From Prolixibacteraceae bacterium (GTDB lineage Bacteria > Bacteroidota > Bacteroidia > Bacteroidales > Prolixibacteraceae): a DNA stretch of 64,000 nucleotides. Position numbers and translations under genes: made by a program. The DNA is taken from assembly GCA_028683385.1 (NCBI GenBank), contig JAQUIJ010000003.1, forward strand, positions 124,001 through 188,000, written 5' to 3'. The notes below the pieces were generated by a model, which saw only the letters and a list, made by a program, of their open reading frames with translations, ran no database searches and was not told the origin of the DNA. Below, piece after piece: positions 27,221-36,529 of this stretch (its first letter is position 1; each line of letters begins with the position of its first letter).

Positions 27221-27257
27221 AAAAGGCCGTTCTGTGGATTTCACAAAACGGCCTTTT
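27221..27257. terminator. Terminator of the GH43-GalM operon
   Basis: Sixteen-bp stem with one mismatch (27221-27236 with 27242-27257) whose arms start AAAAGGCCGTT and end in TTTT. Works on either strand; on the minus strand it would come after galM. Confidence 0.75.
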
Positions 27258-27264
27258 ATTGTAA

Positions 27265-27296
27265 GTGATCGGGTGACTTTAAATCACCCGTTCACT
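27265..27296. repeat. Hairpin related to the one at 26421
   Basis: Twelve-bp stem with one mismatch (27265-27276 with 27284-27295), loop CTTTAAA. It shares GATCGGRTGACTT with the hairpin at 26421, and the two bracket the AlkD-like gene. Either two similar terminators or copies of a small palindromic repeat. Confidence 0.5.
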
Positions 27297-27309
27297 GGAT
27301 TTATTAAAA

Positions 27310-28467
27310 CTATTTCACCACGCTAAACCGGTAAATGCTTTGAGTTTGGTATGTTTCACCAGGTTTCAGGATAATTGATGGAAAGTTCGTATTGTTTGGA
27401 GAATCAGGGAAATGCTGAGTTTCCAAGGCAAATGCTTCGCGGTATTTAAAAGCTTTTCCGCTTTTTCCGGTATCAACTCCTGTCATGAAATTTCCACCAT
27501 AAAACTGCAAGGCAGGTTCCTGAGTGAAAATTTCCATTTTGCGTCCGCTAACAGGGTCAACAACAGTTGCTGCAAGCGACATTTCACCAACAGCAGGTTT
27601 GTTCAATGCAAAATTGTGGTCGTAACCGGGGCCATGTTTCAACTGGATGTTGCTATCAACTTGTCCAAGATCGGTGCCAATGGCTTTTCCTGCCCTGAAA
27701 TCGAAAGGAGTTCCTTCAACCGGTTCGTTTCCGGCCAATGGAATCAGGGTTGAATCAACAGGAGTATAGGCATCTGCATTAATGGTCAGAATTTGGTCGT
27801 TGATGGTTCCGCTTCCTTCGCCAGCCAAATTCCAGAATGCGTGGTTGGTGAGGTTTACAGGAGTGCTTTTGTCGGTAGTGGCTTTGTAGCTCATTACAAT
27901 TTCATTTTTAGAATCGAGCAAATACTGAACTTCCACATTCAGATTTCCGGGATAACCCATTTCGCCATCTTTCGATAAGTAAGTCAACACTATTGATGAA
28001 TCTGTCGCTGCTTTTACGTCCCAGATTACGTTGTGGAATCCACCAGGTCCGCCATGCAGGTGATTGACACCATTGTTCAATGGAAGTGTATATTCCTGTC
28101 CATCGAGGGTGAATTTCCCCTTGGCAATGCGGTTTCCAACACGTCCAATCAAAGCTCCATAAAACACTTCCTTGGCTTTCAGGTAGCCATCGATGCTGCT
28201 GAATCCGAGTACAACATCGCCCATTTTTCCGGTCTTATCCGGAGTGCAAAGGCCAACAATACGTCCGCCATAATTGGTAATGGCCGCCTGAATATTTCCG
28301 TTTTTCAGGAAGTATAAATTGGTGGTTTTACCATCAATGGTTTTTTGGAAATCTTCAGCTTTAAGTGCAAAGCAATTTTCGGTTTTGGATTGTGGCTTCG
28401 GGGTACAACTGCTAAACGCAATTGCAGTACCTAAAACCATCGAAAATAAAGTAATTCTCTTCATCAT
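27310..28467 (-). CDS. galM: Aldose 1-epimerase (mutarotase), exported lipoprotein
   Basis: Interconverts the anomers of free sugars such as galactose, glucose or xylose. I start at 28467 rather than 28554: from here the protein has a proper lipoprotein signal (MMKRITLFSMVLGTAIAFSSC), and the ATG overlaps the stop of the upstream gene as TAATG. The longer reading would add 29 residues that mirror the end of that gene. Family features: NGVNHLHGGPGGFHNVIWD (histidine), LTNHAFWNL, PGYDHNF (histidine), and ALETQHFPDSPN (catalytic glutamate). Export is unusual for a metabolic GalM but frequent in Bacteroidota polysaccharide loci. Last gene of a four-gene glycan operon. Confidence 0.93.
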   Translation of the reverse strand: MMKRITLFSMVLGTAIAFSSCTPKPQSKTENCFALKAEDFQKTIDGKTTNLYFLKNGNIQAAITNYGGRIVGLCTPDKTGKMGDVVLGFSSIDGYLKAKEVFYGALIGRVGNRIAKGKFTLDGQEYTLPLNNGVNHLHGGPGGFHNVIWDVKAATDSSIVLTYLSKDGEMGYPGNLNVEVQYLLDSKNEIVMSYKATTDKSTPVNLTNHAFWNLAGEGSGTINDQILTINADAYTPVDSTLIPLAGNEPVEGTPFDFRAGKAIGTDLGQVDSNIQLKHGPGYDHNFALNKPAVGEMSLAATVVDPVSGRKMEIFTQEPALQFYGGNFMTGVDTGKSGKAFKYREAFALETQHFPDSPNNTNFPSIILKPGETYQTQSIYRFSVVK

Positions 28468-29555
28468 TATTTTGTCAGGGTTAAACTCTTGATCAAATCC
28501 ACTTCTTCTTGTTTGTAAGGAGTTCCGTCCGGATGGAAAATTTCGTGGAACCAAAGTTTAGGCTCCGATCCATCGGCGATTGGTTCGTCCCAGGCATATT
28601 TGGTATTCGATTTCCCGGCAACCAGTCCCCAGTTGATGGCGCCAATGTTCTGGGCTTTCAGCATGGGCATAATGTTGGTGAATAAACTGTTGTTGCGGCG
28701 AGCCATGTATTCGGTACAAACCAACGGGCGGTTGTATTTCTTCAGGGTATCGATGGCCGCTTGATGTTTTTCAGGGCCTTCGTAGTTGTGATACGTGATG
28801 ATGTCGGAATTTTCAACCTGAAATTTATTTAGATCGGATAATGCTAAACTCCAAACTCCGGAAGATAAAGGTTGCGACGGACGAACTTCCCAACCCCATT
28901 CAAAAACTTTCTTCAGCAATGGAAGGGATTTGTTGCCGTAGCCAGAGTTTCCGGGTTCGTTGTATAAATCCCAGATGGCAATGCGTTTGTCGTCTTTGAA
29001 AGTGGTTAAAATATCTTTCACGTAAGCTTCCAGTGTTTTGATCAGCGTGGTGTCGGTATAAAGCAAATCGCCCGGATCGCGCACCCAGCCTGAGTTGTGA
29101 ACGCCAACTTTCGGTTCGGGCTGTTTGCCGGCTTTATAGGTTGGATTCCAGCAGTCGTCGAAAATACAGAAAACTGTTTTAATGCCGTGCTTACTGGCAA
29201 TGTCGAGGTAAGTGCCCATGCGGCTTTTGAAGCCTTCTTTATCAACTTCCCAGGCAACATGGTGAAGATAAACGCGCATCACGTTCATTCCAATCCCTTC
29301 GGCCCAGCCCAGTTCGCGGTTGATGGTAGCGGTGTCAAACGATTCGGCCTGCCAGGTTTCCAATTGGTTAATGGCTGTACTCGGGTTGAAGTTACTTCCG
29401 CGAAGCCAGCCGTTTTCCTGGCTCCATTGCTGGGCCTGATCATCAGTCCAGCGGGTGGAAACAGGTTCGGTTTTCTCAGCCTTTTTAGGCGCATTTTGGC
29501 AAGCCGCAAAAAGCAGTGTACTTGCCATGGCAAGGATAAATAGGTGTTTTTTCAT
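28467..29555 (-). CDS. GH5-like (clan A) retaining glycosidase, lipoprotein
   Basis: A 362-residue lipoprotein (LLFAACQ, lipobox cysteine about 19) with a single TIM-barrel domain. The acid/base is E200 in WDLYNEPGN and the nucleophile E282 in VCTEYMARR, the clan GH-A arrangement. MNVMRVYLHHVAWEVD and the IFDDCWNP segment are typical of proteins labelled cellulase-family or 1,4-beta-xylanase in Bacteroidota. Exact family and substrate are open. The operon context with two GH43 enzymes and an epimerase points to a xylose- or arabinose-containing polymer. It overlaps the next gene by one base of TAATG, implying coupled translation. Confidence 0.87.
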   Translation of the reverse strand: MKKHLFILAMASTLLFAACQNAPKKAEKTEPVSTRWTDDQAQQWSQENGWLRGSNFNPSTAINQLETWQAESFDTATINRELGWAEGIGMNVMRVYLHHVAWEVDKEGFKSRMGTYLDIASKHGIKTVFCIFDDCWNPTYKAGKQPEPKVGVHNSGWVRDPGDLLYTDTTLIKTLEAYVKDILTTFKDDKRIAIWDLYNEPGNSGYGNKSLPLLKKVFEWGWEVRPSQPLSSGVWSLALSDLNKFQVENSDIITYHNYEGPEKHQAAIDTLKKYNRPLVCTEYMARRNNSLFTNIMPMLKAQNIGAINWGLVAGKSNTKYAWDEPIADGSEPKLWFHEIFHPDGTPYKQEEVDLIKSLTLTK

Positions 29556-29594
29556 TGGTTTAATTTTATTTGTTCAAATTAGAGTATTCAATTG

Positions 29595-30653
29595 TTATTC
29601 AACTTCTCCTGAAGGCTGATTGATAGATTTTCCGGCAGGAATTGCCTCGCCAAAGTTGGGTGTTCCGTCGGCATTCCATGTGAAAGGCTGCATGCGCACA
29701 TCACGTTCCCATCCGGGAGTGGTGCTTTTTTTCGAGTGGTAAATGATCCAGTCTTCCGAATTGTCGGGCGATTTCACGAATGAGCAGTGCCCCACTCCAT
29801 AGACTTGCGAATTTCCCTGGAATACCGGGCCTGATTTCTTCCAGTTCGCTGGATCGAGCAAATTGCCATCGGGATTAATCAGTTGAAGCATTCCCTGGCG
29901 GTATTCAACCAGCCACGATTCGCGGCACGAGTAAATGACAAACACTTTTTCTCCGTTTTTCAGTATTTCCGGACCTTCATTCAGGTTTAATGGACCTCCC
30001 GATTCCCAGCTTTCAACGGGTGACGAAAGTTTCACGCGCTGGCCTTTCATCGTATAGGGATTTTCCATTTCTGAAATGTATAGATGCTGCTGAGTGGCGT
30101 CGGTGGTTTCCTGTTTGACCCAGCCTGACCAGATGCAGTATAACTTGCCCTTGTGTTCGAGTGTAGTCATATCAATTGCCCATACGTTCGACGATGGATC
30201 ATCTGGATTATCGCCGGTATACAAAACACCCATGTCTTCGTAATCGCTGAATACATCGTCGGTGGCAGAGCGAAGTACACCGGTGCGCTGGTAAATAAAA
30301 GGTGGCCCCGACTCTCCGGCAGCATAATATACATACCAGCGACCTTGGATAAAATGAATTTCAGGAGCCCAAACACAGGAGCGATTCCAACCGGTAGCCG
30401 GAGCCTGCCAGATTTTTTTCACTTCGCTGCGTTTGGTCATTTTTGCTGAGCGTGAAATGTTAATCGAATTGTTGGCCGACCAGCAATAAATGTAATCGCT
30501 ATTGTGTTTTACCATCCACGGGTCGGCACCATCCCAAACGGGATTGGTAAATGTAGATTTTTCCTTTATATCCTGAATAGGCTCTTTTTCGTTGCATCTT
30601 CCGAATGAAACAAACGTTAACAGCGCGAAGATTAGGGTTTTTAGTTTGGTCAT
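29595..30653 (-). CDS. GH43-family glycosidase (five-bladed propeller)
   Basis: A 352-residue exported inverting glycosidase, probably an arabinofuranosidase or xylosidase. The three GH43 acids are visible: D44 (GADPWM, base), D161 (WAIDMTTL, pKa modulator) and E226 (NLNEGPEI, acid). It has a signal peptide with a possible lipobox ending FGRC (C20). It starts inside the stop of the preceding GH43 gene (ATGA, four-base overlap) and is followed at 39 bp by the GH5-like gene. The pair of GH43 enzymes are not close duplicates, so they probably cut different linkages of one polymer. Confidence 0.9.
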   Translation of the reverse strand: MTKLKTLIFALLTFVSFGRCNEKEPIQDIKEKSTFTNPVWDGADPWMVKHNSDYIYCWSANNSINISRSAKMTKRSEVKKIWQAPATGWNRSCVWAPEIHFIQGRWYVYYAAGESGPPFIYQRTGVLRSATDDVFSDYEDMGVLYTGDNPDDPSSNVWAIDMTTLEHKGKLYCIWSGWVKQETTDATQQHLYISEMENPYTMKGQRVKLSSPVESWESGGPLNLNEGPEILKNGEKVFVIYSCRESWLVEYRQGMLQLINPDGNLLDPANWKKSGPVFQGNSQVYGVGHCSFVKSPDNSEDWIIYHSKKSTTPGWERDVRMQPFTWNADGTPNFGEAIPAGKSINQPSGEVE

Positions 30654-31618
30654 TGTTTTTCCAATATAGGGGTGGTGTAGTTTTTATCGATTACCATTAT
30701 TTCTTTTCCGTCTTTGATTTTGAAGTTCACACTGCTAATATACATGTTCCGTGGATGAATTTTCGTGGTATTGTTGTGGGCATGAAAAACAATCCTTAGC
30801 TTTCCTTCCTTGTCGGTAAACATGGCGCTATGTCCAATACCAATCAATTCACCGGGCTTTTGAAACACTGGGTTATTTTCGTACTTCGTCCACGGACCAG
30901 CAATATTCGTGGCAGTAGCCACTCCAATTCCGTAGAAGGGACTTTCGTAGCTGTTGGCCGAGTAGGTCATGTAATAAACGCCGTTTCGCTTGATCACAAA
31001 TGGGCCTTCGTTTACCCGTGGCCAGATTTCTTCCCAGGGTTGTGAAACATGAATGCAATGGCGCATGGTTTCCGGCTTCAGGTCAATCAGATTTCTTTCC
31101 AGTTGTGCCATCCAGATGTTATTGCCATCGTTAAACCTGACCCAAAATAGGTAGGGAGTTCCGTCGTCATCAATGAAAAGTGAATTGTCGATTGATTTTT
31201 CGGTTTCTAGCATTGGCTTTTGTATTTCCTGACGGAAAGGACCGAGCGGCGAATCGCTGGTAGCAACGCAAATATGTTCATCTGACGAAAAGTACATGTA
31301 AAATTTACCGTTTACAGCATACACTTCAGGTGCCCAAAACCAACGATCGGCCCAAACATCAGCTTTATTCAATGCCAGGCCATTGGTAGCACCCTCCGGA
31401 GCAGTCCATGTGGTCAAATCATCGGAAACATATACGGCAATTCCATCGGGAGAAAGTGTTCCGTAGGCATAATATTTTCCCTGCCAAAGCATGATAAATG
31501 GGTCGCCAAACGGGACTTTTAGAATGGAAGGCATTGGTTCAGGTTGATTCGCATGAAGCGAACAGAAACTTGTACCTACGCAAAGGAGCAATAGGGATAT
31601 AATAAATGAGTATTTCAT
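30650..31618 (-). CDS. GH43-family glycosidase, first gene of the operon
   Basis: A 322-residue secreted GH43 enzyme (signal peptide about 1-24). Catalytic acids are D39 (VPFGDPF), D144 (SIDNSLFIDDDG) and E204 (RVNEGPFV). A single five-bladed propeller without accessory domain. Substrates of this family are alpha-L-arabinofuranosides, beta-xylosides or galactosides. It heads a minus-strand operon GH43-GH43-GH5-like-GalM held together by one- to four-base overlaps and a 39-bp gap. No SusC/D genes lie next to this operon. Confidence 0.9.
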   Translation of the reverse strand: MKYSFIISLLLLCVGTSFCSLHANQPEPMPSILKVPFGDPFIMLWQGKYYAYGTLSPDGIAVYVSDDLTTWTAPEGATNGLALNKADVWADRWFWAPEVYAVNGKFYMYFSSDEHICVATSDSPLGPFRQEIQKPMLETEKSIDNSLFIDDDGTPYLFWVRFNDGNNIWMAQLERNLIDLKPETMRHCIHVSQPWEEIWPRVNEGPFVIKRNGVYYMTYSANSYESPFYGIGVATATNIAGPWTKYENNPVFQKPGELIGIGHSAMFTDKEGKLRIVFHAHNNTTKIHPRNMYISSVNFKIKDGKEIMVIDKNYTTPILEKQ

Positions 31619-31940
31619 ACCAGAACAATGTAATGATTTATGATTTAATACACCAAACTACCTTTAAATACTCATCATCCATTGGCTTTTAATCCTCTCT
31701 TTTGCTTATTCAATATTCAATTGGGGAATTTATAAAAAGCCTGAACCATTTATTCGATTAGGATTTGGAGGTAAAAACGAAGGATTAAACACCCTTCTAG
31801 CTGACGACAAAATGCACTTTAAAGATATTAATTGGTTGATTTGATTACTATCTTTCGGATGTTTATGATTTGAAAAGTAAATTTTGAAGCCCGGGAAAAA
31901 TTGCAACTACTCAAACTATGTGATCTAAAAATTAATATCC
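31619..31940. other. Divergent intergenic region, GH43 operon versus membrane peptide
   Basis: About 320 bp. It must contain promoters for the GH43 operon (minus) and for the small membrane peptide and metF (plus), but none is a clear match to the phylum consensus. No gene supported. Confidence 0.4.
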
Positions 31941-32099
31941 ATGAAAAATTCAACAAAAATAGCTTTGATTTCGTTCGTTCTGGGTTTGGTTGTTATGTTT
32001 GTAGCCGATATGATTTTTCATTTCAACAATTCGATTGAAACCCAACTGAAACGAGAAGTGAATAAAACTCAGAAGAATATTGAGAACATTTTTAAATAG
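31941..32099 (+). CDS. Small single-pass membrane peptide (52 aa), unknown
   Basis: A short open frame from ATG to TAG: one hydrophobic segment (about 6-25, ALISFVLGLVVMFVADMIF) followed by a charged, helical tail with NKTQKNIENIFK. I do not recognise a family. It lies 58 bp before metF on the same strand and fills an otherwise empty stretch; composition and codon use look like genuine coding. It could be a small inner-membrane protein or a toxin-like peptide. Evidence is only an intact frame with a sensible topology. Confidence 0.5.
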   Translation: MKNSTKIALISFVLGLVVMFVADMIFHFNNSIETQLKREVNKTQKNIENIFK

Positions 32100-32157
32100 T
32101 ATTTCGTTCAACTGGTTGAAATCAACACAGCTATTTGAACCGTTAAATTTCCTGTAA

Positions 32158-33111
32158 ATGAAAGTTATTGACATTATCAATCAAAGCGATAAGACCGTTT
32201 TTTCGTTTGAACTTTTGCCTCCGCTCAAAGGAAACGATGCCAGTAAAATATACAAAACTGTAGAAACGCTGGTCGATTTCGATCCGAAGTACATCAATAT
32301 TACTACGCATCGCGATGAAATGATGTACATCGAGCTGCCCGATGGACGCATCGAAAAGCGCACAGTTCGCAAGCGTCCGGGAACTGTGGCTATTGCTGCC
32401 AGCATTCAACACAAGTATGGTATTCCGGTGATTCCACATATTTTGTGTGGTGGGTTTTCGAAAAGCGAAACTGAACATGTTTTGATTGACCTGAATTTTA
32501 TGGGTATCAAGAATGTGCTTGCATTGCGTGGCGACGGCAATAAAGGCGAACATGTTTTCAGGCCCGATCCAAACGGACATTCGAATGCCAACCAGTTGGT
32601 TGAACAGATCGTGAATTTGCGTAACGGCAAGTATTTGGAAGCTGACCTTAAGAATACAGCTCCCATGGATTTCTGCATTGGGGTGGCTGGTTATCCGGAG
32701 AAACACTTTGAGGCTCCAAATGCTGAAACCGATCTTCATTACCTGAAACAAAAAGTAGATGCCGGAGCCGATTACATTGTGACACAAATGTTTTTCGACA
32801 ACCAGAAATATTACAGTTTTGTAGATAAATGCAGAGCTATCGGAATTACGGTTCCAATTATTCCGGGAATCAAACCGATCAATCTGAAAAACCAATTGAC
32901 TGTTTTGCCAAAACTTTTCAGTATCGATATTCCTCAGGAACTGGCTGTCGAATTAGATAAATGCAAAACCGATGACGATGCCAAAGTTGTTGGTACCGAA
33001 TGGGCTATTTTGCAGTCGAAGGATTTGGTGGCCCACCAGGCGCCAAGCTTACACATTTATACCTACGGGGTTTCAGACAATACGCGCAAGATTGTTGAAG
33101 CTGTGTTTTAG
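32158..33111 (+). CDS. metF: Methylenetetrahydrofolate reductase
   Basis: Reduces 5,10-methylene-THF to 5-methyl-THF with FAD, supplying methyl groups for methionine. The 317-residue TIM-barrel protein has SFELLPPLKG at the N-terminus (the glutamate that contacts folate), THRDEM, LRGDGNKG for FAD/folate, and GADYIVTQMFFDN, all characteristic. Slightly longer than the E. coli enzyme, as usual for Bacteroidota. Single gene after the small membrane peptide; no other methionine genes nearby. Confidence 0.96.
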   Translation: MKVIDIINQSDKTVFSFELLPPLKGNDASKIYKTVETLVDFDPKYINITTHRDEMMYIELPDGRIEKRTVRKRPGTVAIAASIQHKYGIPVIPHILCGGFSKSETEHVLIDLNFMGIKNVLALRGDGNKGEHVFRPDPNGHSNANQLVEQIVNLRNGKYLEADLKNTAPMDFCIGVAGYPEKHFEAPNAETDLHYLKQKVDAGADYIVTQMFFDNQKYYSFVDKCRAIGITVPIIPGIKPINLKNQLTVLPKLFSIDIPQELAVELDKCKTDDDAKVVGTEWAILQSKDLVAHQAPSLHIYTYGVSDNTRKIVEAVF

Positions 33112-33370
33112 AGGAAACAGGACGCAGGAAATAGAGATACGAAAAATCAGATCGTTTCAATCTGTTAATTTATGCTAATTGCCTTGGACAAAGCTCGTAA
33201 AATTCAAATTCCTTTTACCCTGATTTTGAAAGAATGTGCTAACTTCGCAGCCGTTAAAATATGCTCAAAATGTAAATGAAAACTACCTTGGCACATAGAA
33301 CGCATTGAAAAAGGAATTAATAACAAAAAAACGATGAGTTCTTAGTGCCAATGTGGTAAAAAATAAGCAG
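33112..33370 (+). promoter_or_regulatory. Upstream region of the DUF2723 gene with a probable -7 element
   Basis: TAACTTCG at 33240-33247 matches the TAnnTTTG -7 element with one change and is followed by GCAGCCG, as at ribE later in the window. A TTTT at 33213 may serve as -33. The leader would be about 110 nt. No gene is supported in this gap. Confidence 0.4.
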
Positions 33371-36300
33371 ATGAAAAACTTTAAGCAACTGAATATTATC
33401 GTTGGCTGGCTCACTTTTCTGGTGGCTGCAGTAACCTATTTGCTGACTATTGAACCAACCGCCAGCTTTTGGGATTGCGGTGAGTTTATAACCACTTCGT
33501 ATAAATTAGAAGTTGGTCACCCACCGGGCGCGCCGTTCTTTATGATCATGGGACGATTTTTCAACCTTTTTGCTAGTAATCCTTCCCACGTTGCAATCAT
33601 GGTAAATGCGATGTCGGCATTGGCCAGCGCTTTCACCATTCTTTTTCTTTTCTGGACAATTACGCACCTGGCTAAAAAATTAATAAAAGCTGATGGTGAA
33701 TATACATTAGGTCAAACCATTGCTATTCTTGGTGCTGGTGTTGTTGGAGCATTAGCTTATACTTTTTCCGATACATTCTGGTTTTCGGCTGTTGAAGGCG
33801 AAGTTTACGCCTCGTCATCGCTGTTTACAGCACTCGTATTTTGGGCTATCCTGAAATGGGAAAATGAGGCTGATGAGCCTCGCTCTAATCGATGGATTAT
33901 CCTGATCGCCTACTTGATGGGACTTTCAATTGGGGTTCACCTTTTGAACCTTTTGGCAATTCCTGCTATTGTTTTTGTTTATTATTTCAGGAAATATAAA
34001 GTTACCCGTAACGGAATTCTGATCAGTTTAGCCGTTTCGTTACTGATTTTGGGTGTTGTGATGTATGGCATCATTCCCGGAGTTATTACCATTGCTACCT
34101 GGTTCGAATTGCTATTTGTAAATGGCATTGGACTTCCATTTAATACCGGTGTAATTATTTATGCCTTAGCGCTTATTGGGGCACTTGTATTTGGAATAAT
34201 CTATACCATTCGTAAAAAACTGATTCTCTGGAATACGGTTTTGATCAGTGTTGTAGTAATTTTAATTGGCTATTCTTCATTTGCCATGATTGTCATTCGT
34301 TCAGCGGCAAATCCTCCGATGGATCAAAACAGTCCGGACAATGTATTTGCCCTGTTGGGTTACCTGAATCGCGAACAGTATGGTGATCGCCCATTGGTGT
34401 ACGGTCAGTATTACAATACACCGTTGGAAAAATATGTCGACGACAAACCTTACTATATCCAGAAAAATGGAAAGTATGTAGTTGCAGATATGCGCCAGAA
34501 ACCGGTTTTCGATTCGAATTTATGCACCATCTTTCCTCGTATGTACAGCCGCGAAGGCGAGCACGTCGAAGCTTATAAGCAATGGGCCAACATAAAAGGA
34601 CGCCGCGTGTCGATTACTGACGAAGATGGTCAGCCCAAGACAATTGAGCTGCCAACTTTTGGCGAAAACCTTACGTTCTTCTTTAGGTATCAGATTGGGC
34701 ACATGTATTTCCGATATTTCATGTGGAACTTTTCGGGACGGCAGAGCGACATTCAGAGTAATGGCGAAATTACCAACGGAAACTGGATTACCGGGATTAA
34801 TTTCCTCGATTCGATACGTTTAGGGGATCAAAGCACACTTCCACAGGAGTTTAAGAATAATAAAGGACGGAATAAATATTACATGTTGCCTTTCATTCTT
34901 GGAATTATTGGTATTGTTTTCATGTATAACCGTGGCATCGAAGGAAAAAAAGATTTATGGACAGTTTTTCTTCTGTTCTTTATGACCGGACTAGCAATTG
35001 TTATTTATCTGAACCAGTCGCCTTTACAGCCACGCGAACGAGACTATGCTTATGCCGGATCGTTCTATGCTTTCACCATTTGGATCGGAATTGGCGTTTT
35101 GGGAATTTATGAAGCGCTTAAAAAATACCTTCCGGATACGACCAGTGCTGGTGTTGCCGGTGGATTGTCACTTTTATTGGTGCCAGTATTAATGGGTGCT
35201 CAAAACTGGGATGATCATGATCGGTCGAACAGATATACCTGTCGCGATTTTGGAGCCAATTATCTGAATACCTGCGCGCCAAATGCGGTGATTTTCACCA
35301 ATGGCGATAACGATACATTCCCTCTGTGGTACAATCAGGAAGTGGAAGGGGTTCGCAAAGACGTCCGGGTTTGTAACCTGAGCTATTTCCAGACCGACTG
35401 GTATGTCGATCAGATGAAAAGTAAAGCATACGAATCGGAACCACTGCCTATCACTTTTACTCACGATCAGTATGTGCAAGGCAAACGCGATGTGGTTTAC
35501 CTGATGGAAGATCCACGATTGAAAGGTTCGGTTGAATTGAAACAGGCGCTTGATTTTGTGAAGGACGAAAATCCGCGAACTAAACTTGAACAAGCAGACA
35601 ATGCCGCTTACATTCCGTCTAAAAAGTTATTCATGGTGGTTGATAAAGCTGCTGTAATACGGAATAAAGTAGTTGAACCTGAAGATTACGACAAAATCGT
35701 GGACACGCTAAAAATTGACCTCAGTAGCAAGCATTACATCACTAAAGACGAATTGATGGTGCTTGATATGATTGCCAATAACAATTGGGAACGTCCAATC
35801 TATTTTGCAATAACTGTTGGTCGCGACAAATACATGAACCTCCAGGATTATTTCCAACTCGAAGGACTTGCCTATCGATTGGTGCCGATTAAAACAGCAT
35901 CAGATGGAGGCATTGACATCGGAAAGGTCGATCCGAAACTGATGTACGCCAATGTGATGGATAAATTCAAGTGGGGAAACATGAACAATCCGAAAGTTTA
36001 CATCGACGAGAATAACGCGAGGATGATGATGAATATCCGCAATACGTTTAACCGATTGGCTGAAACTCTTGTTTCTGAAGGGCAGAATGAAAAAGCGGCT
36101 CAGGTTCTCGATCGCGGTATTGAGCTGATTCCTCACAAAATAGTACCTTATAATTATTTTTCCATGATGATGGCCGAAACCTATTTCAGAGCTGGAAAGC
36201 CTGAAAAGGGAAAGGAAATCATCAACACAATCATGACTGATTATAAGGAGCAGCTTGACTATTTCTTTAAAATGAACAAGCCAATGCGAGCTTCGGTTGA

Positions 36301-36436
36301 TGAAGAAATTCAACGGATTCTGTATTTCATGAGAGAAATGGGAAATGTTTGTAACAGAGGCAATCAGCCTGAACTTGGGAAAGAAGTGGCTAGTTCGTTT
36401 ACCAGCTATCTCGACAGATACAGTTCGTTGAAATGA
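33371..36436 (+). CDS. DUF2723 membrane protein (protein O-mannosyltransferase-like)
   Basis: A large inner-membrane protein. I use the ATG at 33371 (MKNFKQLN) rather than the GTG at 33353; it starts right before the first membrane segment. The N-terminal half has about ten or more membrane helices with PTASFWDCGEFI and KLEVGHPPGAPF, the conserved DUF2723 catalytic-loop signature like that of GT-C glycosyltransferases. The C-terminal half (about 600-1021) is soluble, with helical repeats near the end (about 900-1000, ETLVSEGQNEKAAQVLDRG). Members are proposed to O-glycosylate exported proteins in Bacteroidota; the donor is not established. Apparently monocistronic or first in a run with the deacetylase gene. 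Confidence 0.88.
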   Translation: MKNFKQLNIIVGWLTFLVAAVTYLLTIEPTASFWDCGEFITTSYKLEVGHPPGAPFFMIMGRFFNLFASNPSHVAIMVNAMSALASAFTILFLFWTITHLAKKLIKADGEYTLGQTIAILGAGVVGALAYTFSDTFWFSAVEGEVYASSSLFTALVFWAILKWENEADEPRSNRWIILIAYLMGLSIGVHLLNLLAIPAIVFVYYFRKYKVTRNGILISLAVSLLILGVVMYGIIPGVITIATWFELLFVNGIGLPFNTGVIIYALALIGALVFGIIYTIRKKLILWNTVLISVVVILIGYSSFAMIVIRSAANPPMDQNSPDNVFALLGYLNREQYGDRPLVYGQYYNTPLEKYVDDKPYYIQKNGKYVVADMRQKPVFDSNLCTIFPRMYSREGEHVEAYKQWANIKGRRVSITDEDGQPKTIELPTFGENLTFFFRYQIGHMYFRYFMWNFSGRQSDIQSNGEITNGNWITGINFLDSIRLGDQSTLPQEFKNNKGRNKYYMLPFILGIIGIVFMYNRGIEGKKDLWTVFLLFFMTGLAIVIYLNQSPLQPRERDYAYAGSFYAFTIWIGIGVLGIYEALKKYLPDTTSAGVAGGLSLLLVPVLMGAQNWDDHDRSNRYTCRDFGANYLNTCAPNAVIFTNGDNDTFPLWYNQEVEGVRKDVRVCNLSYFQTDWYVDQMKSKAYESEPLPITFTHDQYVQGKRDVVYLMEDPRLKGSVELKQALDFVKDENPRTKLEQADNAAYIPSKKLFMVVDKAAVIRNKVVEPEDYDKIVDTLKIDLSSKHYITKDELMVLDMIANNNWERPIYFAITVGRDKYMNLQDYFQLEGLAYRLVPIKTASDGGIDIGKVDPKLMYANVMDKFKWGNMNNPKVYIDENNARMMMNIRNTFNRLAETLVSEGQNEKAAQVLDRGIELIPHKIVPYNYFSMMMAETYFRAGKPEKGKEIINTIMTDYKEQLDYFFKMNKPMRASVDEEIQRILYFMREMGNVCNRGNQPELGKEVASSFTSYLDRYSSLK

Positions 36437-36480
36437 GCATGATTCCAAAAAAGACTGATCGAAGTGATCATTTTTCAATC

Positions 36481-36502
36481 ATGCGAATTCCATACGGCAA
36501 TT
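36481..36502. repeat. Copy 1 of a 22-bp intergenic repeat
   Basis: The segment is 21/22 identical to 57594-57615 (core GCGARTTCCATACGGCAATT). Here it also forms a small hairpin with the following TGGAATT. It lies in the short gap between the DUF2723 and deacetylase genes. Possibly the foot of a decayed mobile element. Confidence 0.55.
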
Positions 36503-36529
36503 TGGAATTAAAAATATACGTATGAAATA

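Noticed and set aside
28468..28554. N-terminal extension of the galM frame
   Set aside because: The extension is antisense-free overlap with the end of the upstream gene and precedes a proper lipoprotein signal with its own ATG.
33172..33276. 35-codon frame before the DUF2723 gene
   Set aside because: It covers the probable promoter element and has no protein-like pattern.
33353..33370. GTG start of the DUF2723 gene
   Set aside because: An ATG six codons later begins right at the first membrane segment; the extra residues add nothing recognisable.
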